The notes beneath the pieces are model-generated. The model was not told the DNA's origin. It worked only from the letters and a program-made list of their open reading frames with translations, and did no database searches. From Streptomyces sp. Act143 (GTDB taxonomy: Bacteria > Actinomycetota > Actinomycetes > Streptomycetales > Streptomycetaceae): a stretch of DNA of 64,000 bases. The position numbers and the translations under genes were made by a program. Location: NCBI RefSeq assembly GCF_003143935.1, contig NZ_QFRX01000001.1:8457507-8521506 (forward strand), read 5' to 3'. This document shows positions 52,227 to 61,021 of this stretch, in pieces; positions within the stretch are counted from its first letter, which is position 1; every line of letters starts with the position of its first letter.

Positions 52227-53796
52227 AGTTGTGCCGGGGCGGCGGGCAGGACGTCGCCCACTCCAGCGAACGGCCGTAACCCCAGGGGTCGTCGGTGTCG
52301 ACCTTCTCGCCGTACTTGGCGGTCTTCCAGACGTTGTAGAGGAACGGCAGCGTCGAGAGGCCGAGCAGGAACGCGCCGATCGTCGAGAGGGTGTTCAGGG
52401 CGGTGAACCCGTCGGCGGCGAGATAGTCGGCGTACCGGCGCGGCATGCCCTCGGCGCCCAGCCAGTGCTGCACCAGGAACGTGGTGTGGAAACCGACGAA
52501 CAGCGTCCAGAACTGGATCTTCCCGAGCCGCTCGTCGAGCATCTTGCCGGTGAACTTGGGCCACCAGAAGTAGAAGCCGCCGAAGATCGCGAAGACGACC
52601 GTGCCGAACACGACGTAATGGAAGTGCGCCACCACGAAGTAGCTGTCCGAGACGTGGAAGTCCAGCGGCGGCGACGCCAGGATCACCCCGGTCAGACCGC
52701 CGAACAGGAACGTCACCAGGAAGCCGCACGCCCACAGCATCGGCGTCTCGAAGGACAGCGAGCCCTTCAGCATGGTGCCGATCCAGTTGAAGAACTTCAC
52801 GCCCGTCGGGACGGCGATGAGGAACGTCATGAAGGAGAAGAACGGCAGCAGCACCGCGCCGGTGACGAACATGTGGTGCGCCCACACCACGATCGACAGG
52901 CCGGTGATCGCCATCGTCGCCGCGACCAGCGTCAGATAGCCGAAGAGCGGCTTGCGGCTGAAGACCGGCAGGATCTCCGTGATGATCCCGAAGAACGGCA
53001 GCGCGATGATGTAGACCTCGGGATGCCCGAAGAACCAGAACAGGTGCTGCCACAGCAGCGCTCCGCCGTTGGCCGACGCGAACACCTGCGAGCCGAACCG
53101 GCGGTCGGCCTCCAGCACCAGCAGCGCGGCCGCCAGCACCGGGAACGCCATCAGGATCAGGATCGACGTGAACAGCGTGTTCCAGGTGAAGACCGGCATC
53201 CGGAACATCGTCATGCCGGGCGCGCGCATCCCGATGATGGTGGTGATGAAGTTGACCGCACCGAGGATCGTGCCGAAACCGGCCAGCGCCAGGCCCATGA
53301 TCCACAGGTCGGGGCCGACACCCGGCGAGCGTTCCATGCTGTTGAGCGGCGCGTAGGCGAACCAGCCGAAGGCGGCCGGTCCGGACGGCACCAGCAGCGA
53401 ACCCATCACGATGAGACCGCCGAACAGGAACAGCCAGTACGACAGCATGTTCAGCCGCGGGAACGCCACGTCCGGCGCGCCGATCTGCAACGGCATCAAC
53501 TCGTTGGCGAAGCCCGCGAAACTCGGCGTCGCGAACAGCAGCAGCATGATCGTGCCGTGCATCGTGAACAGCTGGTTGAACTGCTGGTTGTCGAGGAGTT
53601 GCAGGCCCGGCCGGGCGAGTTCGGCGCGCATCAGCAGCGCCATGACCCCGCCGATCAGGAAGAACACGAACGACGTGATCAGGTAGAGATGGCCGATCTT
53701 CTTGTGGTCGGTGGTGGTGAGCCAGTCGACGACGACCCGGCCGTGATGCCTGCTCCGCACGGGTCGTACCGTCGTCTGCACGGTCTCGGTCCCCAT
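52105..53796 (-). CDS. ctaD: Cytochrome c oxidase subunit I (orphan copy)
   Basis: This 563-aa heme-copper oxidase subunit has about 12 transmembrane helices. LFTMHGTIML supplies a heme a ligand, WFFGHPEVYI the CuB His and its cross-linked Tyr, WAHHMF the other CuB ligands, and VAHFHYVVFG the last heme ligands. Nothing for subunits II or III, or bc1, is nearby, so it is probably a second CtaD paralogue. The C-terminal tail ends in a long Pro/Glu stretch encoded opposite the WYL gene. ATG 53796 has weak GGGGCG upstream. Confidence 0.94.
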   Translation of the reverse strand: MGTETVQTTVRPVRSRHHGRVVVDWLTTTDHKKIGHLYLITSFVFFLIGGVMALLMRAELARPGLQLLDNQQFNQLFTMHGTIMLLLFATPSFAGFANELMPLQIGAPDVAFPRLNMLSYWLFLFGGLIVMGSLLVPSGPAAFGWFAYAPLNSMERSPGVGPDLWIMGLALAGFGTILGAVNFITTIIGMRAPGMTMFRMPVFTWNTLFTSILILMAFPVLAAALLVLEADRRFGSQVFASANGGALLWQHLFWFFGHPEVYIIALPFFGIITEILPVFSRKPLFGYLTLVAATMAITGLSIVVWAHHMFVTGAVLLPFFSFMTFLIAVPTGVKFFNWIGTMLKGSLSFETPMLWACGFLVTFLFGGLTGVILASPPLDFHVSDSYFVVAHFHYVVFGTVVFAIFGGFYFWWPKFTGKMLDERLGKIQFWTLFVGFHTTFLVQHWLGAEGMPRRYADYLAADGFTALNTLSTIGAFLLGLSTLPFLYNVWKTAKYGEKVDTDDPWGYGRSLEWATSCPPPRHNFTTLPRIRSESPAFDLHHPEYAALAPQPEPESEQAGREPS

Positions 53797-54190
53797 CGCT
53801 GGTTCGCCCCTTCGCTTGTCGCGCCTCGGGTGTCGTCATGATGCTCGCGTCGCCGTGCACAGCGACAGAGGGCGTACGGGGGTTCTGGGGCGGATCCGTG
53901 TTTTTCCTGTGCGGCGTCAGATCCACCGGCCCCGCACGGAATCGGAAGGAAAAGGTTCCGGCGACACATCTCCTGGCACTTTCCGGCCGGTTATCGGAAG
54001 GCCATCCACGACACGCGGGAATTACGTCCGATTGCGCGCGAAAGGCCTAGGGAACCGCTCGTACGTGTGACGCGGACCCGGGGAAACGGCTGTCGGGATC
54101 TTGTGACAGAAGCGTGACCGGAGGCGGACCAGTGACCGACAGCGGCCTGATCCCTGGCCCGGGCACGCGCGGAGGGCCTAGCGTGGCCGT
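53797..54190. other. 394-bp gap between ctaD and the I78-like gene
   Basis: It carries the ctaD promoter on the minus strand and the start region of the I78-like gene on the plus strand, with somewhat lower GC near 53880-54060. I see no gene and no strong repeat. Confidence 0.5.
54179..54184 (+). promoter_or_regulatory. Candidate -10 hexamer of the I78-like gene
   Basis: TAGCGT lies 6 nt before ATG 54191, which has no Shine-Dalgarno, as at 4490 and 44158. Confidence 0.5.
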
Positions 54191-54406
54191 ATGGCACCGA
54201 TACCGACACCCCCTGCCGAACCTCACGACAGCCCGGACGCGTACGTCGGCCTCGACCAGGCACGGGCCGAGCGGCTCGCCCGCGAGAAGGGCTGGACGAC
54301 GGTCCGCTCGCTGCCGCCCGGGACGATCATCACGATGGAGTACCGCGTGGGACGGCTCAACTTCGAGGTGAAGGACGGCCGGGTGGCCCGCGCCTGGAAA
54401 GGCTGA
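54191..54406 (+). CDS. Peptidase inhibitor I78-like protein
   Basis: This 71-aa protein ends in PGTIITMEYRVGRLNFEVKD and GRVARAWKG, the I78 inhibitor pattern (PG, RLN, then D-x-G). The conserved cysteines of secreted I78 inhibitors are absent; the final CG is KG. There is no signal peptide. It would act in the cytosol if it inhibits anything. Function is inferred from similarity only. Confidence 0.75.
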   Translation: MAPIPTPPAEPHDSPDAYVGLDQARAERLAREKGWTTVRSLPPGTIITMEYRVGRLNFEVKDGRVARAWKG

Positions 54407-54438
54407 GGGTCCCGCGCCCGAAGTTGCCGACGCACGAC

Positions 54439-54471
54439 GACGGCCCCCACTCGAAGGGAGTGGGGGCCGTC
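54439..54471. terminator. Bidirectional terminator between I78-like and PAP2 genes
   Basis: GACGGCCCCCACTC pairs perfectly with GAGTGGGGGCCGTC (14 bp) over a 5-nt loop, between two converging genes. Confidence 0.85.
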
Positions 54472-54519
54472 GCTGCGGGGTGGGTGTGTGCGTACCGTCC
54501 CCGCTGTCCGCCGGCGGGC

Positions 54520-55515
54520 TCAACCGCCTGTCAGGGGGCGGGCCGCCGAGGCCGTACCGCGTGCGACGCGGTCGGGATGGGGTGGCCGGCGAGGGCCGAC
54601 CGGGGTGACCGGGGTGCGCTCCGAGCGGCTGGTGTGCGGGCCCGGCGCCAGATAGGCGGGCGTCCGGGTGGAGCGGGCCGCGGGTTCGCTCTGCGGAGCG
54701 GTGCGCGGCTTGAGCGGCACCGGGACCTCCACGGGCTTGACGGCCGCGGGGACCGCGCGGCGGGCCCGCCAGCGGTCGCGCAGGTCGAAGATCGCGGTCT
54801 CGGCACGGGCGATGAGCGGCTCGCACCACGGCAGCGCCAGCAGGACCAGCAGACCCGCGGTCCAGCCGAGGAGGACGTCGCTCAGCCAGTGCGTACCGAG
54901 ATAGACGGTGGCGAGGCCGACGCCGAGCGAGGTCACCGCGGAGACGGCGGACAGCCATCTGCGGGCTCTCGGGGTGGAGGCCAGATAGGCCAGGATGCCC
55001 CAGGTCACCACGGCGTTCGCGGTGTGGCCGCTGGGAAATATATCGCCGCCCAGACCCATCTCGTTCGAGCCGATGGTGGTCGCGTAGTGCGGTCCGAGAC
55101 GGCCCATGCCGATCTTGGCGGCGCCGACGGTGATGTTCAGCAGGAGCAGTGAGGCGCCGAGGGTGAGCAGCGGACGCAGGGTGTGCTGCCGCCAGGAGCG
55201 CCAGCCCAGCCAGGCCGCGACCATCACGGCGGTCGGGCCGCGCTGGCCGAGCACCACGTAGTAGTCCACGAACCAGTGGATCTCCGACCACTGCTGGTAC
55301 GGCCGGAAGAACATGACCTGCCAGTCCAGCCGGACCAGCCACGACGTGTCCACCACGAGCCACACGATCGCCAGGTAGAAGGCGAGGGTCCCCGCGAGCA
55401 GGGCGACCCGGTGCCGGCTCATCTTCGGCACGTCGAGGTGAGCCGGTCGTTCCGGCTCACGGTCCAGCCTGGCGAACACCCGGTCCAGACGGGTGAGGTT
55501 TCGTTCGGTACGCAC
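54520..55515 (-). CDS. PAP2-superfamily membrane phosphatase
   Basis: This 331-aa membrane protein has six-helix PAP2 topology with the three active-site motifs KIGMGRLGPH, PSGHTAN and GTHWLSDVLLG. It probably dephosphorylates an isoprenoid- or lipid-phosphate. The C-terminal ~85 residues are Pro/Arg-rich and cytosolic. GTG 55515 gives the N-terminus VRTERNLTRLDR; no strong Shine-Dalgarno is visible. Confidence 0.88.
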   Translation of the reverse strand: MRTERNLTRLDRVFARLDREPERPAHLDVPKMSRHRVALLAGTLAFYLAIVWLVVDTSWLVRLDWQVMFFRPYQQWSEIHWFVDYYVVLGQRGPTAVMVAAWLGWRSWRQHTLRPLLTLGASLLLLNITVGAAKIGMGRLGPHYATTIGSNEMGLGGDIFPSGHTANAVVTWGILAYLASTPRARRWLSAVSAVTSLGVGLATVYLGTHWLSDVLLGWTAGLLVLLALPWCEPLIARAETAIFDLRDRWRARRAVPAAVKPVEVPVPLKPRTAPQSEPAARSTRTPAYLAPGPHTSRSERTPVTPVGPRRPPHPDRVARGTASAARPLTGG

Positions 55516-55753
55516 CCAATCGACGTTACAGCGAGTGAGCTCAGTTCCCGGTCGAATCCACGGCTTTGTGATGACGATGTGATGTGGGATTCCTCTCAGG
55601 AAGAGGTTTATTTCCGAGGAATCCACTATCGAGTCACGCCCGCCCCTTCAATTCCTTTGATCATTCCGGGTTCCGGTTTATTGCCGCTTATGAATTCGTT
55701 CACCGAATCATGGGGCGGAATTCTCCGGGCGCTCATCGGGGCCGCCGGCCCGG
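55516..55753 (-). other. Low-GC intergenic stretch with a 12/11-bp imperfect hairpin
   Basis: Much of this 238-bp gap is close to 50% GC by eye. GTGGGATTCCTC (55584-55595) pairs with GAGGAATCCAC (55616-55626), with one bulged base, over a 20-nt loop. It may end the mannosyltransferase transcript or form the PAP2 leader. I see no ORF. Confidence 0.45.
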
Positions 55754-56971
55754 TCATGGCGGGCCGGAACCGTTCAGCCAGAACGCCCCGTACACCGCCG
55801 ACGCCAGGGCGACACCGCCCACCACCAGCGCCGACCTGGACGTCCGCGACCGGGCCAGGGCCCGGGCGAGCGGCAGCAGCAGCGGGAAGGCGGGCAGCAG
55901 CAGGCGCGGTTTCGAGCCGAAGTAGCTCGACGCGCACAGCGCGAGGGCGGTGACGACACCGGCGTACACCAGCAGCGGCAGCGGCTGGCCCTGGCGTACG
56001 CAGACGACGTACAGCCACACCACGAGCCCGACCCCGGCGATCAGACCGACGCCCGCGAGGGCCGCCGGGAACGACGTGAACTTCTCGGCGACGAAGCGGG
56101 CGAAGGCGTAGCCGCCGTCGAAGCCGTTGCGCCAGCCCGCCTGGACGTCGAGATAGCCGAGCGGGCCGTCGCCGGTGCGGTGGCCGACCCACAGGACGTA
56201 GCCGGCGGCGCCGAGGGGGGCGAGGAGCATGCCCAGGGCGCGTCGCCGGGCCGGCGCGCCCCCTCTTGGCATGTCAGGGGTGGGGGAGGGGGCGTGTTCC
56301 GTGTCGTGGGCGCCCTGCGCGGCGGCCGTGCTGCGGTGTCGCCCGAACGAGGCAATACCGGCCGCCCACACCGCCGCGACCACCGCGAGCCCCACCGGCC
56401 GGGTCAGTCCCGCCAGTGCCGCCAGGGTGCCCGCGGTCAGCCAGCGGCCGGTGAGGACGGCGTACAGCGACCAGGCGGCGAGCGCGGTGAACAGCGACTC
56501 GCTGTACGCCATCGACTGCACGATCCCGACGGGCAGCACGGCCCACAGCAGCACGGCGCAGACCCCTGCCCGGCGGCCGTGCACATGGTCCGCGACCGCG
56601 AAGATCCCCCAGGCCGCCGCGAGCGAGGCGAGCAGGCTGACGACGAAACCGGCGTCGGCGTACGACAGGGGCGTCACCGCGGCGACGCCCCGCTCCAGCC
56701 ACGGCAGCAGGGGGAAGAAGGCGAGATTGGAGTGCACGTCCCCGTTGGGGAGCCGGACCTCGTAGCCGTATCCCAGCTCGGCCACCCTCGTGTACCAGAG
56801 GGAGTCCCAGCGGGCCGTCAGCAAGGTGTACGCGCTCTTGTCGCGCGCCGCGCTCCACAGCACCAGCGCGAGCAGGCCCAGGGCGCGCACGGCCGTGTAC
56901 CCGAGGAGGGCCGGGGCCGCGCGGCGCAGGGCGGTTCCCGGTGGCGCCGCGCGCGTCTCAAGATCGGTCAC
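55754..56971 (-). CDS. PIG-V-like integral membrane mannosyltransferase
   Basis: This 405-aa protein has about 8-10 hydrophobic segments and the ARWDSLWYTRVAELGYGYE motif near residue 50, typical of the GPI-mannosyltransferase II (PIG-V)-like family found in actinobacteria. Such enzymes use a polyprenyl-phosphate-mannose donor on the extracytoplasmic face. The acceptor is unknown. GTG 56971 gives VTDLETRAAPP; the open frame upstream reads into the promoter region. Confidence 0.8.
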   Translation of the reverse strand: MTDLETRAAPPGTALRRAAPALLGYTAVRALGLLALVLWSAARDKSAYTLLTARWDSLWYTRVAELGYGYEVRLPNGDVHSNLAFFPLLPWLERGVAAVTPLSYADAGFVVSLLASLAAAWGIFAVADHVHGRRAGVCAVLLWAVLPVGIVQSMAYSESLFTALAAWSLYAVLTGRWLTAGTLAALAGLTRPVGLAVVAAVWAAGIASFGRHRSTAAAQGAHDTEHAPSPTPDMPRGGAPARRRALGMLLAPLGAAGYVLWVGHRTGDGPLGYLDVQAGWRNGFDGGYAFARFVAEKFTSFPAALAGVGLIAGVGLVVWLYVVCVRQGQPLPLLVYAGVVTALALCASSYFGSKPRLLLPAFPLLLPLARALARSRTSRSALVVGGVALASAVYGAFWLNGSGPP

Positions 56972-57049
56972 GGGCCTGATTATCGAACGCCGGGTGAACC
57001 GCCGGCGCCGCAGGGGCGTGTCCGCAAGAGGACGACGGAGGGATGGAGC

Positions 57050-57063
57050 GTGGCGTACGCCAC
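57050..57063. promoter_or_regulatory. 14-bp perfect palindrome in a divergent promoter region
   Basis: GTGGCGTACGCCAC lies between the mannosyltransferase start (56971) and the MFS gene (57247). It may be an operator for the MFS gene. Confidence 0.4.
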
Positions 57064-57097
57064 ACGTGTTCTCGCCGGAGTGTGAGAGGTCCACCAC

Positions 57098-57125
57098 TTG
57101 GCCGAGGCGTGAACTCGCGTACGCT
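57098..57125 (+). promoter_or_regulatory. Candidate promoter of the MFS gene
   Basis: TTGGCC and TACGCT are separated by 16 nt, a plausible -35/-10 pair. They lie 35 nt downstream of the palindrome and about 122 nt before the ATG. Confidence 0.4.
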
Positions 57126-57246
57126 GACGTGTCACTCGCCTTCGTTGCGCGGGCCGGAGATCACCGCTCTTCTCCGGCCGAGATCACGGGGAGTCCCCAC
57201 CCCGCGGTGCCCGCCGAACGCGAGGGAACATCTGGGAGGTACGTAC

Positions 57247-58848
57247 ATGTCCGGGACGACCACGGCCGCCGCAGCGCTGCGCCGTCGGGCGGCCGGGGCC
57301 GGTGCCGACCGCTGGGTCGTCCTCGTCGTCCTCTGCGTGAGCCTGCTGCTGGTCGCGGTCGACGCGACCGTGCTGCACGTGGCGGTCCCCGCCGTCACCG
57401 AGGACCTCAAGCCCGGCGCGATAGAGCTGCTCTGGATCGTCGACGTCTACCCCCTCGTCTGCGCCTCGCTGCTGATCCTCTTCGGCACGCTCGGCGACAA
57501 GGTCGGACGCAGACGTGTCCTGCTCCTCGGGTACGCCCTTTTCGGCCTCGCCTCCGGCCTGGCCGCCCTCGCCGACAACGCCCAGGTGCTGATCGTGGCG
57601 CGGGCGCTGCTCGGGGTCGGCGGCGCGATGATCATGCCCGCGACGCTGTCGATCCTCCGCCAGGTCTTCCCCGACCGGCGGGAGCGGGCCCTCGCCATCG
57701 GCATCTGGAGCGCGGTCGCCGCGGTCGGCGCGGCGGTCGGCCCGCTCCTCGGCGGCTTCCTCCTGGAGCACTTCTGGTGGGGCTCGGTCTTCCTGGTCAA
57801 CATCCCGCTGATGCTGGTCAGCCTGCCGGTCGGGCGGCTGCTGCTGCCCGAGTCGAAGGGCAGCGGCCAGGGCCCCTGGGACGTGGTCGGCGCGCTGATG
57901 GCCGCGGCCGGTCTGTTCGGGGTCGTGCTGGGCGTGAAGCGGCTCGGCGGCGGGGAGATCGACGGGATCACCGCGGTGCCGCTGGTGGTGGGCGCGGTAC
58001 TGCTGGTTCTTTTCGTACGACGGCAAAGGCGCCGTACGCATCCGCTGGTGGACCTGCGGATGTTCGCGCGGCCCGCCTTCTCCACCTCCGTCGGCTGCAT
58101 CGTGCTGGCGATGCTGGCGCTGGTGGGCCTTGAGCTGATCGCCGCGCAGTACCTCCAGCTGGTGCTGGGGCTGTCCCCGCTGGAGACCGGACTGCGGCTG
58201 CTGCCGCTGACCATCGCGGCGATGGCGTCGGGGCTGGCCGGGGCGCGGATGCTGCGGCGGTTCGGGCCGCGGCGGATGGTGTGCTTCGGGTTCTGCCTGA
58301 CGGCCGGGGCGGTGCTGACGCTGCTCGCGATGGGCGGCGAGGACAACGCGTCGCTGCTGCTGGTCGGGTTCGTGCTGCTCGGGTTCGGGCTGGAGACGAC
58401 GCTGTTCGGGGCGTACGAGTCGATGCTGAGCGAGGCTCCGCCGGAGCAGGCGGGGGGCGCGGCGGCGATCGGGGAGACGTCGTACCAGCTGGGCGCGGGC
58501 ATCGGGATCGCGCTGCTGGGCAGCGTGATGAACGCGGCGTACACGCCTGGACTGTCGTCCGTGCAGGGAGTGCCGGCGTCGGCTTCTGCCGCGGCGGGGC
58601 ATTCACTGGGGGAGGCCTACGAGGTCGCCGGGCGGTTGGGGGGACCGGCGGGGGACGTGCTGCGGCGCACCGCCCGGGACTGCTTCGTGCACGGGCTGCA
58701 TGTGACGTTGCTGGTGAGTGCGGGGTTGTTGCTGCTGGGGGCGGTGATGGCGTTGCGGTTGCCGCGGGTCATGCAGTGCGAGGCGGTTCCGGCCGAGGTG
58801 GAGGTGCCTGCGCCGCGGGACGTGATGGAGTCCCGCGTCTCCGCGTGA
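57247..58848 (+). CDS. MFS drug exporter, 14-TM EmrB/QacA type
   Basis: This 533-aa transporter starts after a basic N-terminus with WVVLVVLCVSLLLVAVDATV. LFGTLGDKVGRRRVLLLG (motif A) and the antiporter-like ALLGVGGAMIMPATLSIL and AVGPLLGGFLLEHFWWGSVF follow, with about 14 transmembrane segments. Members export drugs or metabolites by proton antiport. ATG 57247 follows GGGAGGTACGTAC. No local TetR gene is present. Confidence 0.92.
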   Translation: MSGTTTAAAALRRRAAGAGADRWVVLVVLCVSLLLVAVDATVLHVAVPAVTEDLKPGAIELLWIVDVYPLVCASLLILFGTLGDKVGRRRVLLLGYALFGLASGLAALADNAQVLIVARALLGVGGAMIMPATLSILRQVFPDRRERALAIGIWSAVAAVGAAVGPLLGGFLLEHFWWGSVFLVNIPLMLVSLPVGRLLLPESKGSGQGPWDVVGALMAAAGLFGVVLGVKRLGGGEIDGITAVPLVVGAVLLVLFVRRQRRRTHPLVDLRMFARPAFSTSVGCIVLAMLALVGLELIAAQYLQLVLGLSPLETGLRLLPLTIAAMASGLAGARMLRRFGPRRMVCFGFCLTAGAVLTLLAMGGEDNASLLLVGFVLLGFGLETTLFGAYESMLSEAPPEQAGGAAAIGETSYQLGAGIGIALLGSVMNAAYTPGLSSVQGVPASASAAAGHSLGEAYEVAGRLGGPAGDVLRRTARDCFVHGLHVTLLVSAGLLLLGAVMALRLPRVMQCEAVPAEVEVPAPRDVMESRVSA

Positions 58849-59023
58849 ATCTCCCACCCGCGCACCGTCCGTGACGGTCGGCTGGAGGGTGGGCGTTTCC
58901 TGTGGGGGTGCTTCGCCGTTGGCGGCTGCGGGTGCTTCCACTGGACGGGCGTCACACCGCCCCGTAACGTCTGGACCCAGTTCTGATTAGCGGTGCTAGT
59001 TTTCTGTGTCGGAGGGTGTTCCC

Positions 59024-60214
59024 ATGTCCGCGTCCGCGAAGCTGCCCCCGTTCGACCCCGCCGATCCCCTCGGCATCGACGATCTGCTCGAACCCGAGGA
59101 CCTCGCCGTGCGGGACACCGTGCGGGCCTGGGCCGCGGACCGGGTGCTGCCGTATGTCGCCGAGTGGTACGAGAGCGGGGAGCTGCCCGGAATCCGGGAG
59201 CTCGCCCGGGAACTCGGCGGTATCGGGGCGCTCGGGATGTCGCTCGACGGATACGGGTGCGCCGGGGCCAGTGCGGTGCAGTACGGGCTCGCCTGTCTGG
59301 AGCTGGAGGCCGCCGACTCGGGCATCCGGTCCCTCGTCTCGGTGCAGGGCTCCCTCGCCATGTACGCCATCCACCGCTTCGGGAGCGAGGAGCAGAAGCA
59401 GGCATGGCTGCCGCGGATGGCCGCCGGCGAGGTCATCGGCTGCTTCGGGCTGACCGAGCCCGACCACGGGTCCGACCCCGCGTCCATGCGGACGTACGCG
59501 AAGCGGGACGGCGCCGACTGGGTGCTCGACGGGCGCAAGATGTGGATCACCAACGGGTCCGTCGCCGGGGTCGCCGTCGTGTGGGCGCAGACCGAGGAGG
59601 GGGTGCGCGGGTTCGTCGTGCCGACCGACAGCCCCGGCTTCTCCGCCCCCGAGATCAAGCACAAGTGGTCGCTGCGGGCGTCCGTGACCAGCGAGCTCGT
59701 CCTCGACGACGTACGGCTGCCCGCGGACGCCGTGCTGCCGGACGTCGTCGGACTCAAGGGGCCGCTGAGCTGTCTGTCGCACGCCCGGTACGGGATCGTG
59801 TGGGGGGCGATGGGGGCGGCGCGCAGCTGTTTCGAGGCCGCCGTCGACTACGCGAAGACGCGGGAACAGTTCGGGCGGCCCATCGGCGGGTTCCAGCTGA
59901 CCCAGGCCAAGCTGGCCGACATGGCGGTCGAACTGCACAAGGGGATTCTGCTCGCCCACCATCTGGGGCGGCGCATGGACGCCGGCCGCCTGCGTCCCGA
60001 GCAGGTCAGCTTCGGCAAGCTCAACAACGTGCGTGAGGCCATCGAGATCTGCCGGACCTCGCGGACCATCCTCGGTGCCAACGGGATCTCCCTCGAATAC
60101 CCCGTCATGCGGCACGCGACGAATCTGGAGTCGGTGCTGACGTACGAGGGGACCGTCGAGATGCACCAACTGGTGCTGGGCAAGGCGCTCACCGGGCTCG
60201 ACGCCTTCCGGTGA
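59024..60214 (+). CDS. Acyl-CoA dehydrogenase, glutaryl-CoA dehydrogenase-like
   Basis: This 396-aa flavoenzyme has the acyl-CoA dehydrogenase motifs CFGLTEPDHGSDP and WITNGSVAGVAVVWA. The C-terminal NLESVLTYEGTVEMHQLVLG holds the catalytic Glu (about 375) and resembles glutaryl-CoA dehydrogenases, which also decarboxylate. Lysine/tryptophan-type degradation is inferred. ATG 59024 has GGAGGG 7 nt upstream. Not part of an obvious operon. Confidence 0.9.
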   Translation: MSASAKLPPFDPADPLGIDDLLEPEDLAVRDTVRAWAADRVLPYVAEWYESGELPGIRELARELGGIGALGMSLDGYGCAGASAVQYGLACLELEAADSGIRSLVSVQGSLAMYAIHRFGSEEQKQAWLPRMAAGEVIGCFGLTEPDHGSDPASMRTYAKRDGADWVLDGRKMWITNGSVAGVAVVWAQTEEGVRGFVVPTDSPGFSAPEIKHKWSLRASVTSELVLDDVRLPADAVLPDVVGLKGPLSCLSHARYGIVWGAMGAARSCFEAAVDYAKTREQFGRPIGGFQLTQAKLADMAVELHKGILLAHHLGRRMDAGRLRPEQVSFGKLNNVREAIEICRTSRTILGANGISLEYPVMRHATNLESVLTYEGTVEMHQLVLGKALTGLDAFR

Positions 60215-60281
60215 GGCGTCGTCGAACTGTGTGAGCCTTACGGACACCTGCGCGGGGGCAGGGCCGGTGAGCGGCCCTGCC

Positions 60282-60722
60282 TCAGCTCTGGTTGAAGAAA
60301 CCGTCCGTGCGGTGCGCGGCCGGGTCGCCGTTCACGATCTCCGTGTGGGCGGGGGTCAGCAGGAACACGCGGGTCGAGACACGCTCGATCGAACCGCGCA
60401 GTCCGAAGATCAGGCCGGCCGCGAAGTCGACGACACGCTTGGCGTCGGCCGGCTCCATCGCCGTCAGGTTCATGATGACGGGAACCCCGTCCCGGAAGAG
60501 CTCGCCGATGGCGCGCGCGTCCCGGAAGCTGTCCGGGGTGACCGTCCCGATCCGGCGGCCCTTCTCCTCGGCCACGTCCGAGGCCACCTTGACCCGGGGG
60601 TCGGTGACCCAGGCATCCCCGGCCTCGGTCCCTTCGGAGTATCCGTCGTCGTCGTAGTAACGCTCGTCATCGTTGTCGTCAACGAGGCCCAGCCAGGCAC
60701 TCGCCTTGCGCACCGATCCCAT
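60282..60722 (-). CDS. SepF-family cell-division protein (paralogue)
   Basis: This 146-aa protein has an acidic N-terminus with a short amphipathic start (VRKASAWLGLV), then the SepF core RIGTVTPDSFRDARAIGELF, RDGVPVIMNLTAMEPADAKR, VVDFAAGLIFGLRGSIERVS and VFLLTP. SepF binds FtsZ and anchors the Z-ring. The genes around it are not division genes, and Streptomyces carries several SepF-like genes, so this is likely one of the extra copies rather than the ftsZ-linked SepF. The start has GAGAGGAGG. Confidence 0.9.
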   Translation of the reverse strand: MGSVRKASAWLGLVDDNDDERYYDDDGYSEGTEAGDAWVTDPRVKVASDVAEEKGRRIGTVTPDSFRDARAIGELFRDGVPVIMNLTAMEPADAKRVVDFAAGLIFGLRGSIERVSTRVFLLTPAHTEIVNGDPAAHRTDGFFNQS

Positions 60723-61021
60723 GGACGCCTCCTCTCACAGCGGTCTGTTTTGCTTTCCGCATCCCTATGGTCATCCATGATGCGGACGTCGCGCCAAGTG
60801 GATAGACGCCGCGCGGGGGGTTTGTGACGGTACTGGTGCACAGCGAATCCGTACAGAGCCCGGGTGCCCCAAGGGTCGTTTCCCATACGGCTGCTGACTG
60901 TGAGTGAAATATGATTCTTCGCGGCGTATGGGTGACGGGCGGAGCGTACGGGTGAACGGCGTGATCGGCGCGGTCGATACGATGCCGCCGCTGAACGTCA
61001 CCAGCACCACGGGGGATCGCC

